From Kiloniellales bacterium (GTDB taxonomy: Bacteria > Pseudomonadota > Alphaproteobacteria > Kiloniellales > JAKSDN01): a DNA stretch of 9,300 nucleotides. The number at the start of each line of letters is the position of its first letter. The first letter of the stretch is position 1. Position numbers and translations under genes: made by a program. The stretch lies in NCBI GenBank assembly GCA_022360075.1, contig JAKSDN010000087.1:1-9300 (forward strand), written 5' to 3'. Shown in pieces: positions 1 to 7,132 of this stretch. Under the pieces are notes generated by a model, which had not been told where the DNA came from, searched no databases, and saw only the letters and a list, made by a program, of their open reading frames with translations.

Positions 1-501
1 GACAATGCGAGCCCGCCCCGGATAAAGGCGGCAGCCAACTATCGCAACGGCCGTCTCGCCGGGCTGCAGGCCAAGGCCGACGGTTACGACACGGCTCTCT
101 TGCTGACCGAGACCGGGCAGGTCGCCGAAGCGCCGGGAGCCTGTGTTCTGATCGTGCGCGATGGGGAGCTTCTGACACCTCCGGTGACGGCCGGAATTCT
201 CGAAAGCCTGACGCGCGACACGGTTCTGCGCCAGGCGCACGACTGCGGGCTGGTCGCGAAGGTGACCGAGCGCCCGGTCGACCGGACCGAGCTGTACGCG
301 GCAAGCGAGATCATGCTGGTGGGCACCGGAATGGAAGTCACGCCTGTGGTCGGCATCGATCGTCTCGTCGTGGGAGACGGCTGCCGCGGTCCGGTCACCG
401 AGGTGCTTCAGGAAGGATACTTCGCGCTCGTCCGCGGCGGCGAGCCTTCGCCCAAGGGCTGGCTGACCCCGGTAAACCCCGATCTGGAGACGGAAGAATG
501 A
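1..501 (+). CDS. Aminotransferase class IV (IlvE/BCAT-like), C-terminal part, 5' truncated by window edge
   Basis: PLP-dependent aminotransferase of fold type IV; the family moves an amino group between an amino acid or amine and a 2-oxo acid in the cytosol. The frame is open from base 1 and 166 residues are visible. From memory, the fragment follows the C-terminal half of E. coli IlvE closely. Fragment residue K9 (KAAANY, bases 25-27) sits at the PLP Schiff-base lysine. E43 (VAEAPGAC) lies 34 residues later, the same spacing as in IlvE, and should contact the pyridine nitrogen. LTPP (58-61), LTRD (70-73) and GTGMEVTP (108-115) match the cofactor phosphate-binding segments. GPVTEVLQ and a final GWLTPV complete the fold. 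The Asn usual in the EGxxxN motif is Cys here (C48), which I believe is common in one BCAT-like subgroup. The stop overlaps the hyuB start (ATGA, 498-501), so the two are probably translationally coupled. The substrate cannot be read from this half; context suggests an omega-amino acid, but a branched-chain or other amino acid is equally allowed by sequence. [Confidence was missing from the original answer; the 0 here is a placeholder, not an estimate.]. Confidence 0.
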   Translation, partial: DNASPPRIKAAANYRNGRLAGLQAKADGYDTALLLTETGQVAEAPGACVLIVRDGELLTPPVTAGILESLTRDTVLRQAHDCGLVAKVTERPVDRTELYAASEIMLVGTGMEVTPVVGIDRLVVGDGCRGPVTEVLQEGYFALVRGGEPSPKGWLTPVNPDLETEE

Positions 502-2132
502 ACCAACTGAGCCCGGTGAAGATCGGCGTTGTCTGGGAACGCCTCAACGGACTGATGGATCAGGTCGCCGAGACCTGCGTGCGCACATCCTTCTCGGCGG
601 TGGTGCGTGAGAACTACGACTTCGCGATCGGGCTGCTCGACACCCGGGGCCGTCAGGTCGCGCAAAGTCGCCGCAGCGTTCCGTCGTTCATCGGGACGAT
701 GTCGCGCACCCTGACAGCGATGCTGGAGAAGTTCCCCGTCGATACGCTGCGGCCGGGCGACGTGCTGATCACGAACGACGGCTGGTTGGGAACCGGGCAT
801 CTCAACGACATCACCATGATCAAGCCGCTGTTCCGCGACGGCCGTCACCTGGGCTACGTCGGTTCGATCTTTCACACCGTCGATATCGGTGGGGCGCCAT
901 CGCCTTCCGCCAAGGACAGCTACGAAGAGGGGTTGAACATTCCGGTCGCGAAGATCGTCTCCGAGGGAACCGAGAACCAGCTCCTGGTCGATTTCATCGA
1001 GGCCAACTTGCGCGAACCCGAGGAAACGCTGGGCGATATCCGCTCGCAGTTCGCGGCCTACCACAGTTGCAGCGAGCGCCTGATTCGCCTGCTGGACGAG
1101 GAGGAGCTCGACGATCTCGAGGCATTCTCCGACGACGTGCTGGACCGCTCGGAAGCGAGTCTGCGCCGGGCGATAGAAGCCATACCGGACGGGGTCTATT
1201 CCGACAGTCTGACCGCCGACGGGTTCGAGCATCCGCTGGAAATACGGTGCAGCCTCGCGGTTCGCGGTTCGGACATCGTGGTCGACTATTCGGGCACCGC
1301 CGACCAGATCGAACGTCCCGTCAATTCACCTCTGACCTTCACAAAGGCCTATAGCTGCTATGCGATCAAGTGCGCGCTCGACCCCGGCACACCGATCAAC
1401 GACGGTACTTTCCGCCCGATCAAGGTAACCGCGCCGGAAGGGTCGCTTGTCAACCCATGCCGGCCGGCGCCCGTTTGGGGGCGGCACCTCTCTGGACACT
1501 ACTTGCCGCCCGCGATTTATGGCGCGCTTTCGAAAGTCGCGCCTGGCAAGGTGATCGCGGACTGCGGCTCGCCCTTGTGGAACGTCTATTTCAAGGGACG
1601 CCGCGAGGGCACGGGACGGCCCTTCGTGAAGATGTTCTTCATGAACGGGGGCCACGGCGCGCGCCCTAGTCAGGATGGGCCGGGTTGCCTCAGCTTTCCG
1701 TCAAATGTCTCCAACCAGGCAATCGAACAGTTCGAGAATCAGGTACCGCTCCTTGTCGAGGAGAAGGCGCTGGTTCCGGACACGGGCGGAGCCGGTCGGT
1801 TTCGAGGCGGCAATGCCCAGCGGCTGACTTTCCGCAACATCGCGGAGACGCCTATCGTCGTCACCATTCGTCACGAACGTGTCGACAATCCACCGCGCGG
1901 ACTTCTGGGCGGCGAGCCGGGGTCCGGAGGGCTCGACCTGGTCAATGGCAAACCTATTCCCTCGAAAACGCAAACGCAGATACAGCCGGACGACGCGGTG
2001 ACGTTTCAGACCCCCGGCGGTGGCGGGATGGGGCCGCCGGCCGAGCGTAACCCGGCGGCAATCCGGGCCGATCTGACAAGCGGACTGGTGACAGCGGAGC
2101 ATGCCAAGTTGCACTACGGATATGACGTATGA
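498..2132 (+). CDS. hyuB: Hydantoinase B/oxoprolinase family subunit (HyuB; lactamase candidate)
   Basis: Small subunit of the ATP-dependent HyuA/HyuB amide-ring-opening family, which includes N-methylhydantoinase, 5-oxoprolinase and caprolactamase, with acetone and acetophenone carboxylases as relatives. It is 544 residues, within the usual 500-600 range. Family hallmarks in order: NDGWLGTGHLND (93-104, family form NDPYxGGTHxxD), HTVDIGG (126-132, family HxxDIGG), PVNSPLTFTKA (274-284), PEGSLVNP (313-320), GGHGARPSQDG (384-394), the Gly-rich TPGGGGMG (505-512) and a C-terminal YGYDV tail. The His/Asp residues H101, D104, H126 and D129 are the likely metal or substrate site by family analogy. 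The start ATG overlaps the upstream aminotransferase stop and the stop overlaps the hyuA start (ATGA, 2129-2132), giving a tightly coupled B-then-A pair. The family call is secure. The substrate is not: a lactam such as caprolactam is inferred from the neighbouring semialdehyde-oxidising and adipyl-type beta-oxidation genes. Acetone carboxylase is unlikely because no gamma subunit gene is present. Confidence 0.95.
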   Translation: MNQLSPVKIGVVWERLNGLMDQVAETCVRTSFSAVVRENYDFAIGLLDTRGRQVAQSRRSVPSFIGTMSRTLTAMLEKFPVDTLRPGDVLITNDGWLGTGHLNDITMIKPLFRDGRHLGYVGSIFHTVDIGGAPSPSAKDSYEEGLNIPVAKIVSEGTENQLLVDFIEANLREPEETLGDIRSQFAAYHSCSERLIRLLDEEELDDLEAFSDDVLDRSEASLRRAIEAIPDGVYSDSLTADGFEHPLEIRCSLAVRGSDIVVDYSGTADQIERPVNSPLTFTKAYSCYAIKCALDPGTPINDGTFRPIKVTAPEGSLVNPCRPAPVWGRHLSGHYLPPAIYGALSKVAPGKVIADCGSPLWNVYFKGRREGTGRPFVKMFFMNGGHGARPSQDGPGCLSFPSNVSNQAIEQFENQVPLLVEEKALVPDTGGAGRFRGGNAQRLTFRNIAETPIVVTIRHERVDNPPRGLLGGEPGSGGLDLVNGKPIPSKTQTQIQPDDAVTFQTPGGGGMGPPAERNPAAIRADLTSGLVTAEHAKLHYGYDV

Positions 2133-4213
2133 ACGCAGACACAGGTTCCTTTCGCATCGGGGTCGATATCGGCGGTACCTTCACCGACGTGGTGATGCTC
2201 GACCCGGCTACGGGCCGACTTGCGAATGAGAAGGTCCTGACCACGCCCGACGACCCCGCCGAAGGTGTCCTGAACGGCGTTGCGCGCATTCTCGAGGCGC
2301 ACAGCGCCATGCCGGAAGCGGTGCAGACGATCATTCATGGAACGACGCTGGTCGCAAATGCCCTGATCGAGCGAAAGGGTGTTCGTACCGCGCTGGTCAC
2401 GACCGAGGGCTTCCGCGATGTCCTCGAGATCGGGCGCGAGCTGCGCTACTCGATCTACGATCTCTTCATCGACATGCCGGTGCCGCTTGTACCGCGCGAG
2501 CTGCGGTTCGAGATCGACGAGCGCATGACGGCCGGCGGCCAGATCCTGCGCGATCCCGACCCCGATAGCGTGCGTCGCCTGGCCACGGCGTTGCGCGCCG
2601 CCGCCGTCGAGGCCGTGGCCATCGTTTTCCTTCATTCGTTTCGGAACGACGCCAACGAGCGTCTGGTCAAGGAGATCCTCGCCGCGGAGCTACCTGACGT
2701 GACGATCTGCACCTCGTTCGAGGTAATGCCACAGATCGGCGAATACGAGCGCACGTCGACCGCTGTGGCCAACGCCTTCGTACAGCCGATCTTTCGCACC
2801 TACGTCCAACGGCTGGTGCAGGAACTCGGACGCCGCGATCTGCCGGACGATCTTTACTTGATGCTGGCCGATGGCGGGACCGTGCTTCACGAAACGGCGG
2901 TGCAGTACCCCATCCGGCTCGTGCAGTCCGGTCCGGCGGGCGGCGCCCAGGCGGCATCCGTCTTTGGCCGGCTTGCGGCGGAGAACAATCTGCTGTGCTT
3001 CGACATGGGCGGTACCACGGCCAAGGCCTGTCTGATTCACGACGGGGAGCCGCTGAAGACCGACAGCTTCGAAGTCGCGCGCGTGTTCCGCTTCGCGAAG
3101 GGCAGTGGGTTGCCGCTGCAGGTGCCGGTGATCGACATGATCGAAATCGGCGCCGGCGGCGGTTCCATCGCGCGGGTCGACAAGCTCGGCCTGGTGCAGG
3201 TGGGCCCCGAAAGTGCCAGTTCCAAGCCGGGGCCGGCCTGCTACGGTCTTGGCGGCGCGCTTCCGACGGTGACCGACGCTGACCTCGTCCTCGGCTATCT
3301 GGACGCGGCGTCGTTCCTCGGTGGTGACATGGCACTCGACAAGGGGGCGGCCGAGGAAGCGATTCGGCGAGAACTGGCCGAACCTCTTAACCTCTCGATC
3401 GTGGACGCGGCGTGGGGGATCTACGAGACCGTCAACGAGAGCATGGCGCAGGCCGCGACGATCCACGCGCTGGAAAGCGGTCGTAAGGTGCAGGATTTCG
3501 TGCTGATCGCCATCGGTGGTGCCGGGCCCGTTCACGCCACGAACCTTGCCAGACGCATGGGCGTGCGGCGCGTGATCTGCCCGCTCGGTGCTGGTGTGGC
3601 CTCGGCCTTCGGATTCCTCGCCTCGCCAACCTCATTCGAGTTCGTTCGCGCGGCCATCGAGCCTTTGGCTGAGCTCAATCTCGGTCGGATTGAGAAGATG
3701 GTGGCAGAGCTCGAGCGCGAAGGGCTCGGCCTTGTCGAGTCTGCCGGGGTGCGTCCGGAAACGGCGGTAACTTCCGTAAGCGTTCTCATGCGGTACTCCG
3801 GCCAGGGCTACCAGGTCGAGGTCGCCGTGCCGCGGGAGGTTCTCACCGCCGGCGATAAAGACGAGATCGCCCGGCTGTTCGACGCGCGCTACCTTGCGCT
3901 CTTCGGACGGACCGAGCGGATGGCCGCCGAGATCATGTCCTGGCGTGTGGTCGTGGCCGGGCCCAAGCCGGTGCTCGAACCGCAGGCGGCCCTGCGTGAG
4001 GGCGCGCCGCTGATCGGCGAGCGCCCGGTGTTCTTCGGCGAAACGGGGAGCTTTGTCGACACGCCGGTCTACGACCGGTATCGCGTCCGGCCGGGCGCGC
4101 GAATACACGGGCCGGCGGTCCTCGAAGAGCGCGAGTCGACCATCATCGTGCCGCCTGATGCGGTGGCCGAGGCCGATCCGCACGGCAATCTCATAATCGA
4201 TCTGGAAACATGA
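2129..4213 (+). CDS. hyuA: Hydantoinase A/oxoprolinase family ATPase subunit (HyuA; lactamase candidate)
   Basis: ATP-hydrolysing large subunit that pairs with HyuB; in characterised relatives the ATP-dependent step activates the amide so that the ring can be opened. It is 694 residues, normal for a stand-alone HyuA. It has the ASKHA-type nucleotide fold with phosphate-1 motif DIGGTFTD (13-20), HGTT-ANAL (70-79), phosphate-2 DMGGTTAK (292-299), EIGAGGGSIA (339-348), PGPACYG (367-373) and adenosine-side motif GGAGPVHA (463-470), followed by the HyuA C-terminal domain (about 540-690). Every nucleotide-binding motif looks intact, so an active enzyme is expected. DMGGTTAK differs from the DMGGTSTD form I associate with 5-oxoprolinases, which mildly favours a non-oxoproline substrate. 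Separate HyuA and HyuB chains also argue against the eukaryote-like fused 5-oxoprolinase of about 1,250-1,300 residues. The start overlaps the hyuB stop, and the stop overlaps a possible small ORF at 4210. Substrate inferred only: a hydantoin, lactam or imide, with caprolactam best supported by context. Confidence 0.95.
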   Translation: MNADTGSFRIGVDIGGTFTDVVMLDPATGRLANEKVLTTPDDPAEGVLNGVARILEAHSAMPEAVQTIIHGTTLVANALIERKGVRTALVTTEGFRDVLEIGRELRYSIYDLFIDMPVPLVPRELRFEIDERMTAGGQILRDPDPDSVRRLATALRAAAVEAVAIVFLHSFRNDANERLVKEILAAELPDVTICTSFEVMPQIGEYERTSTAVANAFVQPIFRTYVQRLVQELGRRDLPDDLYLMLADGGTVLHETAVQYPIRLVQSGPAGGAQAASVFGRLAAENNLLCFDMGGTTAKACLIHDGEPLKTDSFEVARVFRFAKGSGLPLQVPVIDMIEIGAGGGSIARVDKLGLVQVGPESASSKPGPACYGLGGALPTVTDADLVLGYLDAASFLGGDMALDKGAAEEAIRRELAEPLNLSIVDAAWGIYETVNESMAQAATIHALESGRKVQDFVLIAIGGAGPVHATNLARRMGVRRVICPLGAGVASAFGFLASPTSFEFVRAAIEPLAELNLGRIEKMVAELEREGLGLVESAGVRPETAVTSVSVLMRYSGQGYQVEVAVPREVLTAGDKDEIARLFDARYLALFGRTERMAAEIMSWRVVVAGPKPVLEPQAALREGAPLIGERPVFFGETGSFVDTPVYDRYRVRPGARIHGPAVLEERESTIIVPPDAVAEADPHGNLIIDLET

Positions 4214-4344
4214 CCGGCTTCGGATGGGTGCTCACAATCCTCGAGGCCATGCAGGAGCGCCATGGCGACCCGCGCAATCGGCCTGGCATCCGGTTGCGAG
4301 GCCGCGCGGCCTTCGGCTTGCCGCTTGGTCCGGATGGTGGTTAG
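4210..4344 (+). CDS. Possible 44-residue small ORF coupled to hyuA (uncertain)
   Basis: A short ORF begins at an ATG whose last two bases start the hyuA TGA (ATGA, 4210-4213), the same overlap used at the two preceding gene junctions, and ends at TAG 4342-4344. The predicted peptide starts MTGFGWVLTILEAMQERHGD and turns Gly/Arg/Pro-rich, ending PLGPDGG. The first half could form one amphipathic helix. I recognise no family. In favour: the coupling geometry and G/C-rich third codon positions in its first half (about 21 of 26). Against: its second half contains a perfect 14-bp palindrome (4299-4312), it fills what would otherwise be an ordinary leader before the next gene, and G/C-rich DNA gives such short ORFs easily. 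It may be a real micro-protein, a coupling leader for the aldehyde dehydrogenase gene, or chance. Confidence 0.25.
   Translation: MTGFGWVLTILEAMQERHGDPRNRPGIRLRGRAAFGLPLGPDGG
4299..4312. repeat. Perfect 14-bp palindrome between hyuA and the aldehyde dehydrogenase gene
   Basis: The bases AGGCCGCGCGGCCT read identically on both strands. A second inverted pair lies just downstream: GCTTGCC (4316-4322) and GGCAAGC (4347-4353), separated by 24 bases and ending next to the ribosome-binding site of the aldehyde dehydrogenase gene. Such structure could affect mRNA processing or access to that ribosome-binding site, but there is no U-run, so it is not an intrinsic terminator. In G/C-rich DNA a palindrome of this composition may also be chance. 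Confidence 0.35.
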
Positions 4345-4353
4345 CAGGCAAGC

Positions 4354-4361
4354 GGGGAGGG
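4354..4361 (+). promoter_or_regulatory. Ribosome-binding site that sets the aldehyde dehydrogenase start at 4364
   Basis: GGGGAGGG ends two bases before ATG 4364, so the GGAGG core is three bases away. The spacing is short but the match is strong. A competing start, ATG 4262, has AGGAG (4253-4257) four bases upstream and would add 34 residues. That extension is Cys/Arg/Ala-rich with no resemblance to an aldehyde dehydrogenase N-terminus, whereas the segment from 4364 leads directly into the usual LIGGEW strand. Confidence 0.6.
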
Positions 4362-4363
4362 TC

Positions 4364-5839
4364 ATGCAAGACTACAGAATGCTCATCGGCGGAGAGTGGT
4401 GCGAGGCGGCCGATGGCGCCAGCTTCACCTCCATCAATCCCTACTCCGGTGAAGAATGGGCTCGGTTTCCGCGCGCCGGTGCCGCGGATGTCGATCTTGC
4501 CGCGCGGGCCGCATACGCGGCTTTCACCGAGGGTGACTGGCCGCGATGGACCGCCACCCAGCGAGGCGCGGCCTTGGTCCGTCTGGCCGGCCTTATCGCC
4601 GACGAGGCTGGACGCCTTGCCGAGATAGAGGTGCGCGACAACGGCAAGCTGATGGCCGAGATGTCGAACCAGTGCCGCTATATGGCCAACTGGTACGCCT
4701 ATTATGGCGGGCTTGCCGACAAGGTCGAAGGTCTCGTCCCGCCGATCGACAAGCCAGGCGTTGTCAATATGGTTCACTATGAACCGCTTGGCGTCTGCGC
4801 CTGCATCACCCCGTGGAACTCGCCGCTGCTGTTGCTCGCCTGGAAGATCGCACCGGCCTTGGCCGCGGGGAACACCGTGGTCGTCAAGCCCTCGGAATAC
4901 ACCTCGGCCTCGACCCTCGAACTGGTCCGCCTGATCGAAGCAGCGGGTATCCCGCCGGGCGTCGTCAACGTGATCACGGGCTTCGGCGAAGAGGCCGGGA
5001 TGCCGCTCGTCACCCATCCGCTGGTCCGGAAAGTGGCCTTTACCGGCGGAGAACAGGCGGGCAGGGCGATCAACCAGGCTGCCGCCGGCGACTTCAAGAA
5101 GGTCACCCTCGAACTTGGCGGCAAGTCTCCCAACATCGTTTTCGAGGATGCCGATCTCGAGGCCGCGGTGCCGGGCGCCGTCTCGGGTATCTTCGCCGCC
5201 TCGGGCCAGACCTGCATCGCCGGCTCGCGGCTCTTGTTGCAGGACGGAATCTACGATGCGTTCCTCGACCGCCTCGTCGAAATGGCGCGCGCGGCCAAGC
5301 TGGGCGACCCGATGGATCCCGAGACCAACATCTCGCCGGTCGCGACCGCCGCGCAGCACGAAAAGATCCTGGCGTACATCGATATCGCGCGCGCCGAAGG
5401 GGCGACCTGCCTATTGGGCGGCCGCGCGGCCAGGCCCGAGGGGTCCGAGGGATACTTCGTCGAGCCCACGATTTTCACCGATGTGCGCAACGACATGCGC
5501 ATCGCGCAAGAAGAGGTGTTCGGCCCGGTCCTCTCGGTCCTGCGGTTTTCCGACGAAGACGAGGCCGTGGCCATCGGCAACGACGTGCTTTACGGGCTCG
5601 CGGCCGGCGTCTGGACCAACGACCTGACCCGGGCGCTGCGTATGTCCCGGCGGCTTCAGGCCGGCACCATCTGGGTCAACACCTACCGCTCGACGAGTTA
5701 CACGACGCCGTTCGGCGGCTACAAGCGGAGCGGATTGGGCCGTGAGAACGGCAGCGACGCGATCAAAGAGTATCTGCAGCCCAAGTCGATCTGGTTGGCC
5801 GAGCCCAAGGCGGTCGAAAACCCCTTTATCCGGCGCTGA
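4364..5839 (+). CDS. NAD(P)-dependent aldehyde dehydrogenase (candidate 6-oxohexanoate/semialdehyde dehydrogenase)
   Basis: Oxidises an aldehyde to its carboxylate with NAD(P)+ in the cytosol. It has 491 residues from this start, typical of the superfamily. All catalytic landmarks are present: PWNSPL with N152 (oxyanion hole), KPSE with K175 (cofactor contact), FTGGEQAG (226-233, cofactor loop), LELGGKSP with general base E250, GQTCIAGSR with nucleophile C284, EEVFGP (383-388) and the C-terminal [13 protein letters not shown] (449-461). It should be a working non-acylating dehydrogenase; C284 and E250 together argue against the CoA-acylating type. Placement after an aminotransferase and HyuBA suggests it handles the semialdehyde formed by transamination, possibly 6-oxohexanoate giving adipate. 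Sequence alone does not fix the substrate. It follows hyuA by 150 bases, and 79 bases separate it from the thiolase gene. The alternative longer start at 4262 is less likely. Confidence 0.95.
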   Translation: MQDYRMLIGGEWCEAADGASFTSINPYSGEEWARFPRAGAADVDLAARAAYAAFTEGDWPRWTATQRGAALVRLAGLIADEAGRLAEIEVRDNGKLMAEMSNQCRYMANWYAYYGGLADKVEGLVPPIDKPGVVNMVHYEPLGVCACITPWNSPLLLLAWKIAPALAAGNTVVVKPSEYTSASTLELVRLIEAAGIPPGVVNVITGFGEEAGMPLVTHPLVRKVAFTGGEQAGRAINQAAAGDFKKVTLELGGKSPNIVFEDADLEAAVPGAVSGIFAASGQTCIAGSRLLLQDGIYDAFLDRLVEMARAAKLGDPMDPETNISPVATAAQHEKILAYIDIARAEGATCLLGGRAARPEGSEGYFVEPTIFTDVRNDMRIAQEEVFGPVLSVLRFSDEDEAVAIGNDVLYGLAAGVWTNDLTRALRMSRRLQAGTIWVNTYRSTSYTTPFGGYKRSGLGRENGSDAIKEYLQPKSIWLAEPKAVENPFIRR

Positions 5840-5856
5840 GCCGCCGAACCGCTGCG

Positions 5857-5877
5857 CGCGTTGGAAGCGTCCACGCG
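5857..5877 (+). other. Imperfect hairpin in the gap before the thiolase gene
   Basis: In the 79-base gap between the aldehyde dehydrogenase stop and the thiolase start, CGCGTTGGA (5857-5865) pairs with TCCACGCG (5870-5877) around a four-base AGCG loop, giving eight pairs with one bulged T. There is no T-run after it, so it is not a standard intrinsic terminator. It could be a processing or stability element, or chance in G/C-rich sequence. Confidence 0.3.
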
Positions 5878-5904
5878 GTCACCTTTGCGACCACGACGAT
5901 GCCT

Positions 5905-5910
5905 GGAGGA
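5905..5910 (+). promoter_or_regulatory. Ribosome-binding site setting the thiolase start at 5919
   Basis: GGAGGA lies eight bases before ATG 5919. The reading frame is open further upstream to 5742, inside the aldehyde dehydrogenase gene, but that part is its shadow. The site, plus the family-typical N-terminus [14 protein letters not shown], fixes the start. Confidence 0.85.
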
Positions 5911-5918
5911 CCAAAGCG

Positions 5919-7121
5919 ATGGACGCTTTCATTTGCGATGGTGTGCGCACCCCGATCGGGCGTTATGGCGGGTGCCTGTCCACGATCCGGGCCGACGATC
6001 TGGCCGCGATTCCGCTCAAGGCCCTGGTCGAACGCAATCCTGCGGCCGATTGGTCGCGCCTCGACGACGTCGTCTATGGTTGCGCCAACCAGGCGGGCGA
6101 GGATAACCGCAATGTGGCGCGAATGGCGGCCCTGTTGGCGGGAATGCCGGTGGACGTTCCTGGTGTGACGATCAATCGCCTCTGCGGTTCGGGCCTCGAC
6201 GCGCTGGGGACCGCAGCCCGGGCGATCCGCGCCGGTGACGCCGATTTCATGATTGCGGGCGGAGTCGAGAGCATGAGCAGGGCGCCTTTCGTGATGCCGA
6301 AGGCACCTACCGCTTTCTCGCGAACCAACGCCGTCTACGACACGACGATCGGCTGGCGGTTCGTGAACCCAAGCATGCAGGCCGCATACGACACCCACTC
6401 GATGCCCGAAACGGCAGACAACGTCGCCGCGGAGTACGGCATATCGCGCGCGGACCAGGACGCCTTCGCCGTGCGCTCGCAGGCCCGCTATGCGGCCGCC
6501 GCGGAAGCAGGCGTGTTTGCCGAGGAGATCGTGCCCGTCAGCGTACCTCAGAAGAAGGGCGACCCGATGATCGTCGACACCGACGAGCACCCGCGTCCCG
6601 GCACGGATGTCGCGAGGCTCGCCAAGTTGAAGGGAATAAGCGGAGCAGAGCTCACGGTGACGGCCGGCAATGCTTCGGGTGTCAATGACGGAGCGGCGGC
6701 TCTCATCCTGGCCAGTGCCGAAGCGGCTGACCGGCACGGCCTGGCGCCGATTGCCCGCGTTGTCGGCATGGCGACAGCTGGGGTTGCGCCACGGGTCATG
6801 GGCATCGGCCCGGTGCCCGCGGTGCGCCGGGTCCTTGCGCGAACCGGCCTGACGCTCGGGCAGATGGACGTGATCGAACTGAACGAGGCGTTCGCCGCCC
6901 AGGGGCTCGCCGTCTTGCGCGAACTAGGACTTCCTGATGATGCGCCCTACGTCAATCCCAACGGCGGCGCGATCGCGCTGGGGCATCCACTGGGTATGAG
7001 CGGTGCGCGACTGGCCCTGACCGCCGCGCGTCACATGCGGCGCTCGGGTGGGCGCTATGGGCTTTGCACGATGTGCATCGGTGTCGGTCAGGGAATCGCC
7101 GTGGTTCTCGAACGCGTGTAG
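5919..7121 (+). CDS. pcaF: 3-oxoadipyl-CoA thiolase (PcaF/PaaJ-like)
   Basis: Thiolytic cleavage of a 3-oxoacyl-CoA; for the PcaF/PaaJ group this is 3-oxoadipyl-CoA + CoA giving succinyl-CoA + acetyl-CoA. It has 400 residues, the usual length for that group. The nucleophile is C89 in NRLCGSG, H356 lies in [12 protein letters not shown], and the second catalytic Cys is C386 in [10 protein letters not shown]. Segments I associate specifically with PcaF/PaaJ rather than FadA or PhaA are all present: [18 protein letters not shown] (53-70), [10 protein letters not shown] (117-126), [11 protein letters not shown] (141-151), [10 protein letters not shown] (161-170) and DEHPRPGT (222-229). The protein should be active. 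The start is supported by GGAGGA eight bases upstream. It is followed after only 11 bases by the hydratase/dehydrogenase fusion gene. The preference for a six-carbon 3-oxo dicarboxyl-CoA is the main evidence that this cluster ends in adipate-type degradation; it could instead serve an aromatic (protocatechuate or phenylacetate) route, but no gene of those routes is visible here. Confidence 0.93.
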   Translation: MDAFICDGVRTPIGRYGGCLSTIRADDLAAIPLKALVERNPAADWSRLDDVVYGCANQAGEDNRNVARMAALLAGMPVDVPGVTINRLCGSGLDALGTAARAIRAGDADFMIAGGVESMSRAPFVMPKAPTAFSRTNAVYDTTIGWRFVNPSMQAAYDTHSMPETADNVAAEYGISRADQDAFAVRSQARYAAAAEAGVFAEEIVPVSVPQKKGDPMIVDTDEHPRPGTDVARLAKLKGISGAELTVTAGNASGVNDGAAALILASAEAADRHGLAPIARVVGMATAGVAPRVMGIGPVPAVRRVLARTGLTLGQMDVIELNEAFAAQGLAVLRELGLPDDAPYVNPNGGAIALGHPLGMSGARLALTAARHMRRSGGRYGLCTMCIGVGQGIAVVLERV

Positions 7122-7128
7122 GGGAGAG
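7121..7128 (+). promoter_or_regulatory. Ribosome-binding site for the GTG-started fusion gene
   Basis: GGGGAGAG begins on the last base of the thiolase TAG and lies four bases before GTG 7133. No ATG in this frame near the crotonase N-terminus fits as well: the only upstream ATG (7064) lies within the thiolase coding region and would add 23 residues read out of the thiolase gene's frame. Confidence 0.6.
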
Positions 7129-7132
7129 CCCG

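Noticed and set aside
408..1232. Long minus-strand ORF (274 codons) opposite hyuB
   Set aside because: It lies wholly opposite strong HyuB coding sequence, its product shows no recognisable domain, and long antisense ORFs are common in G/C-rich genes.
498..4213. HyuBA as acetone or acetophenone carboxylase subunits
   Set aside because: No gamma or other accessory subunit gene is adjacent, and the subunit lengths and neighbours fit the hydantoinase/lactamase type better. It is not fully excluded for a divergent member.
498..4213. HyuBA as a housekeeping 5-oxoprolinase
   Set aside because: The chains are separate, the phosphate-2 motif is DMGGTTAK, and the neighbours (semialdehyde oxidation and adipyl-type thiolase) give no reason for a glutamate-recycling role. 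Kept only as an alternative.
4232..5359. Minus-strand ORF of 375 codons opposite the aldehyde dehydrogenase gene
   Set aside because: It is antisense to intact aldehyde dehydrogenase motifs; its translation is Arg/Gly/Asp-rich without family signals, typical of a shadow ORF.
5826..6737. Minus-strand ORF of 303 codons opposite the thiolase gene
   Set aside because: The opposite strand encodes a complete, highly conserved thiolase; the antisense product is Arg/His/Gly-rich and featureless.
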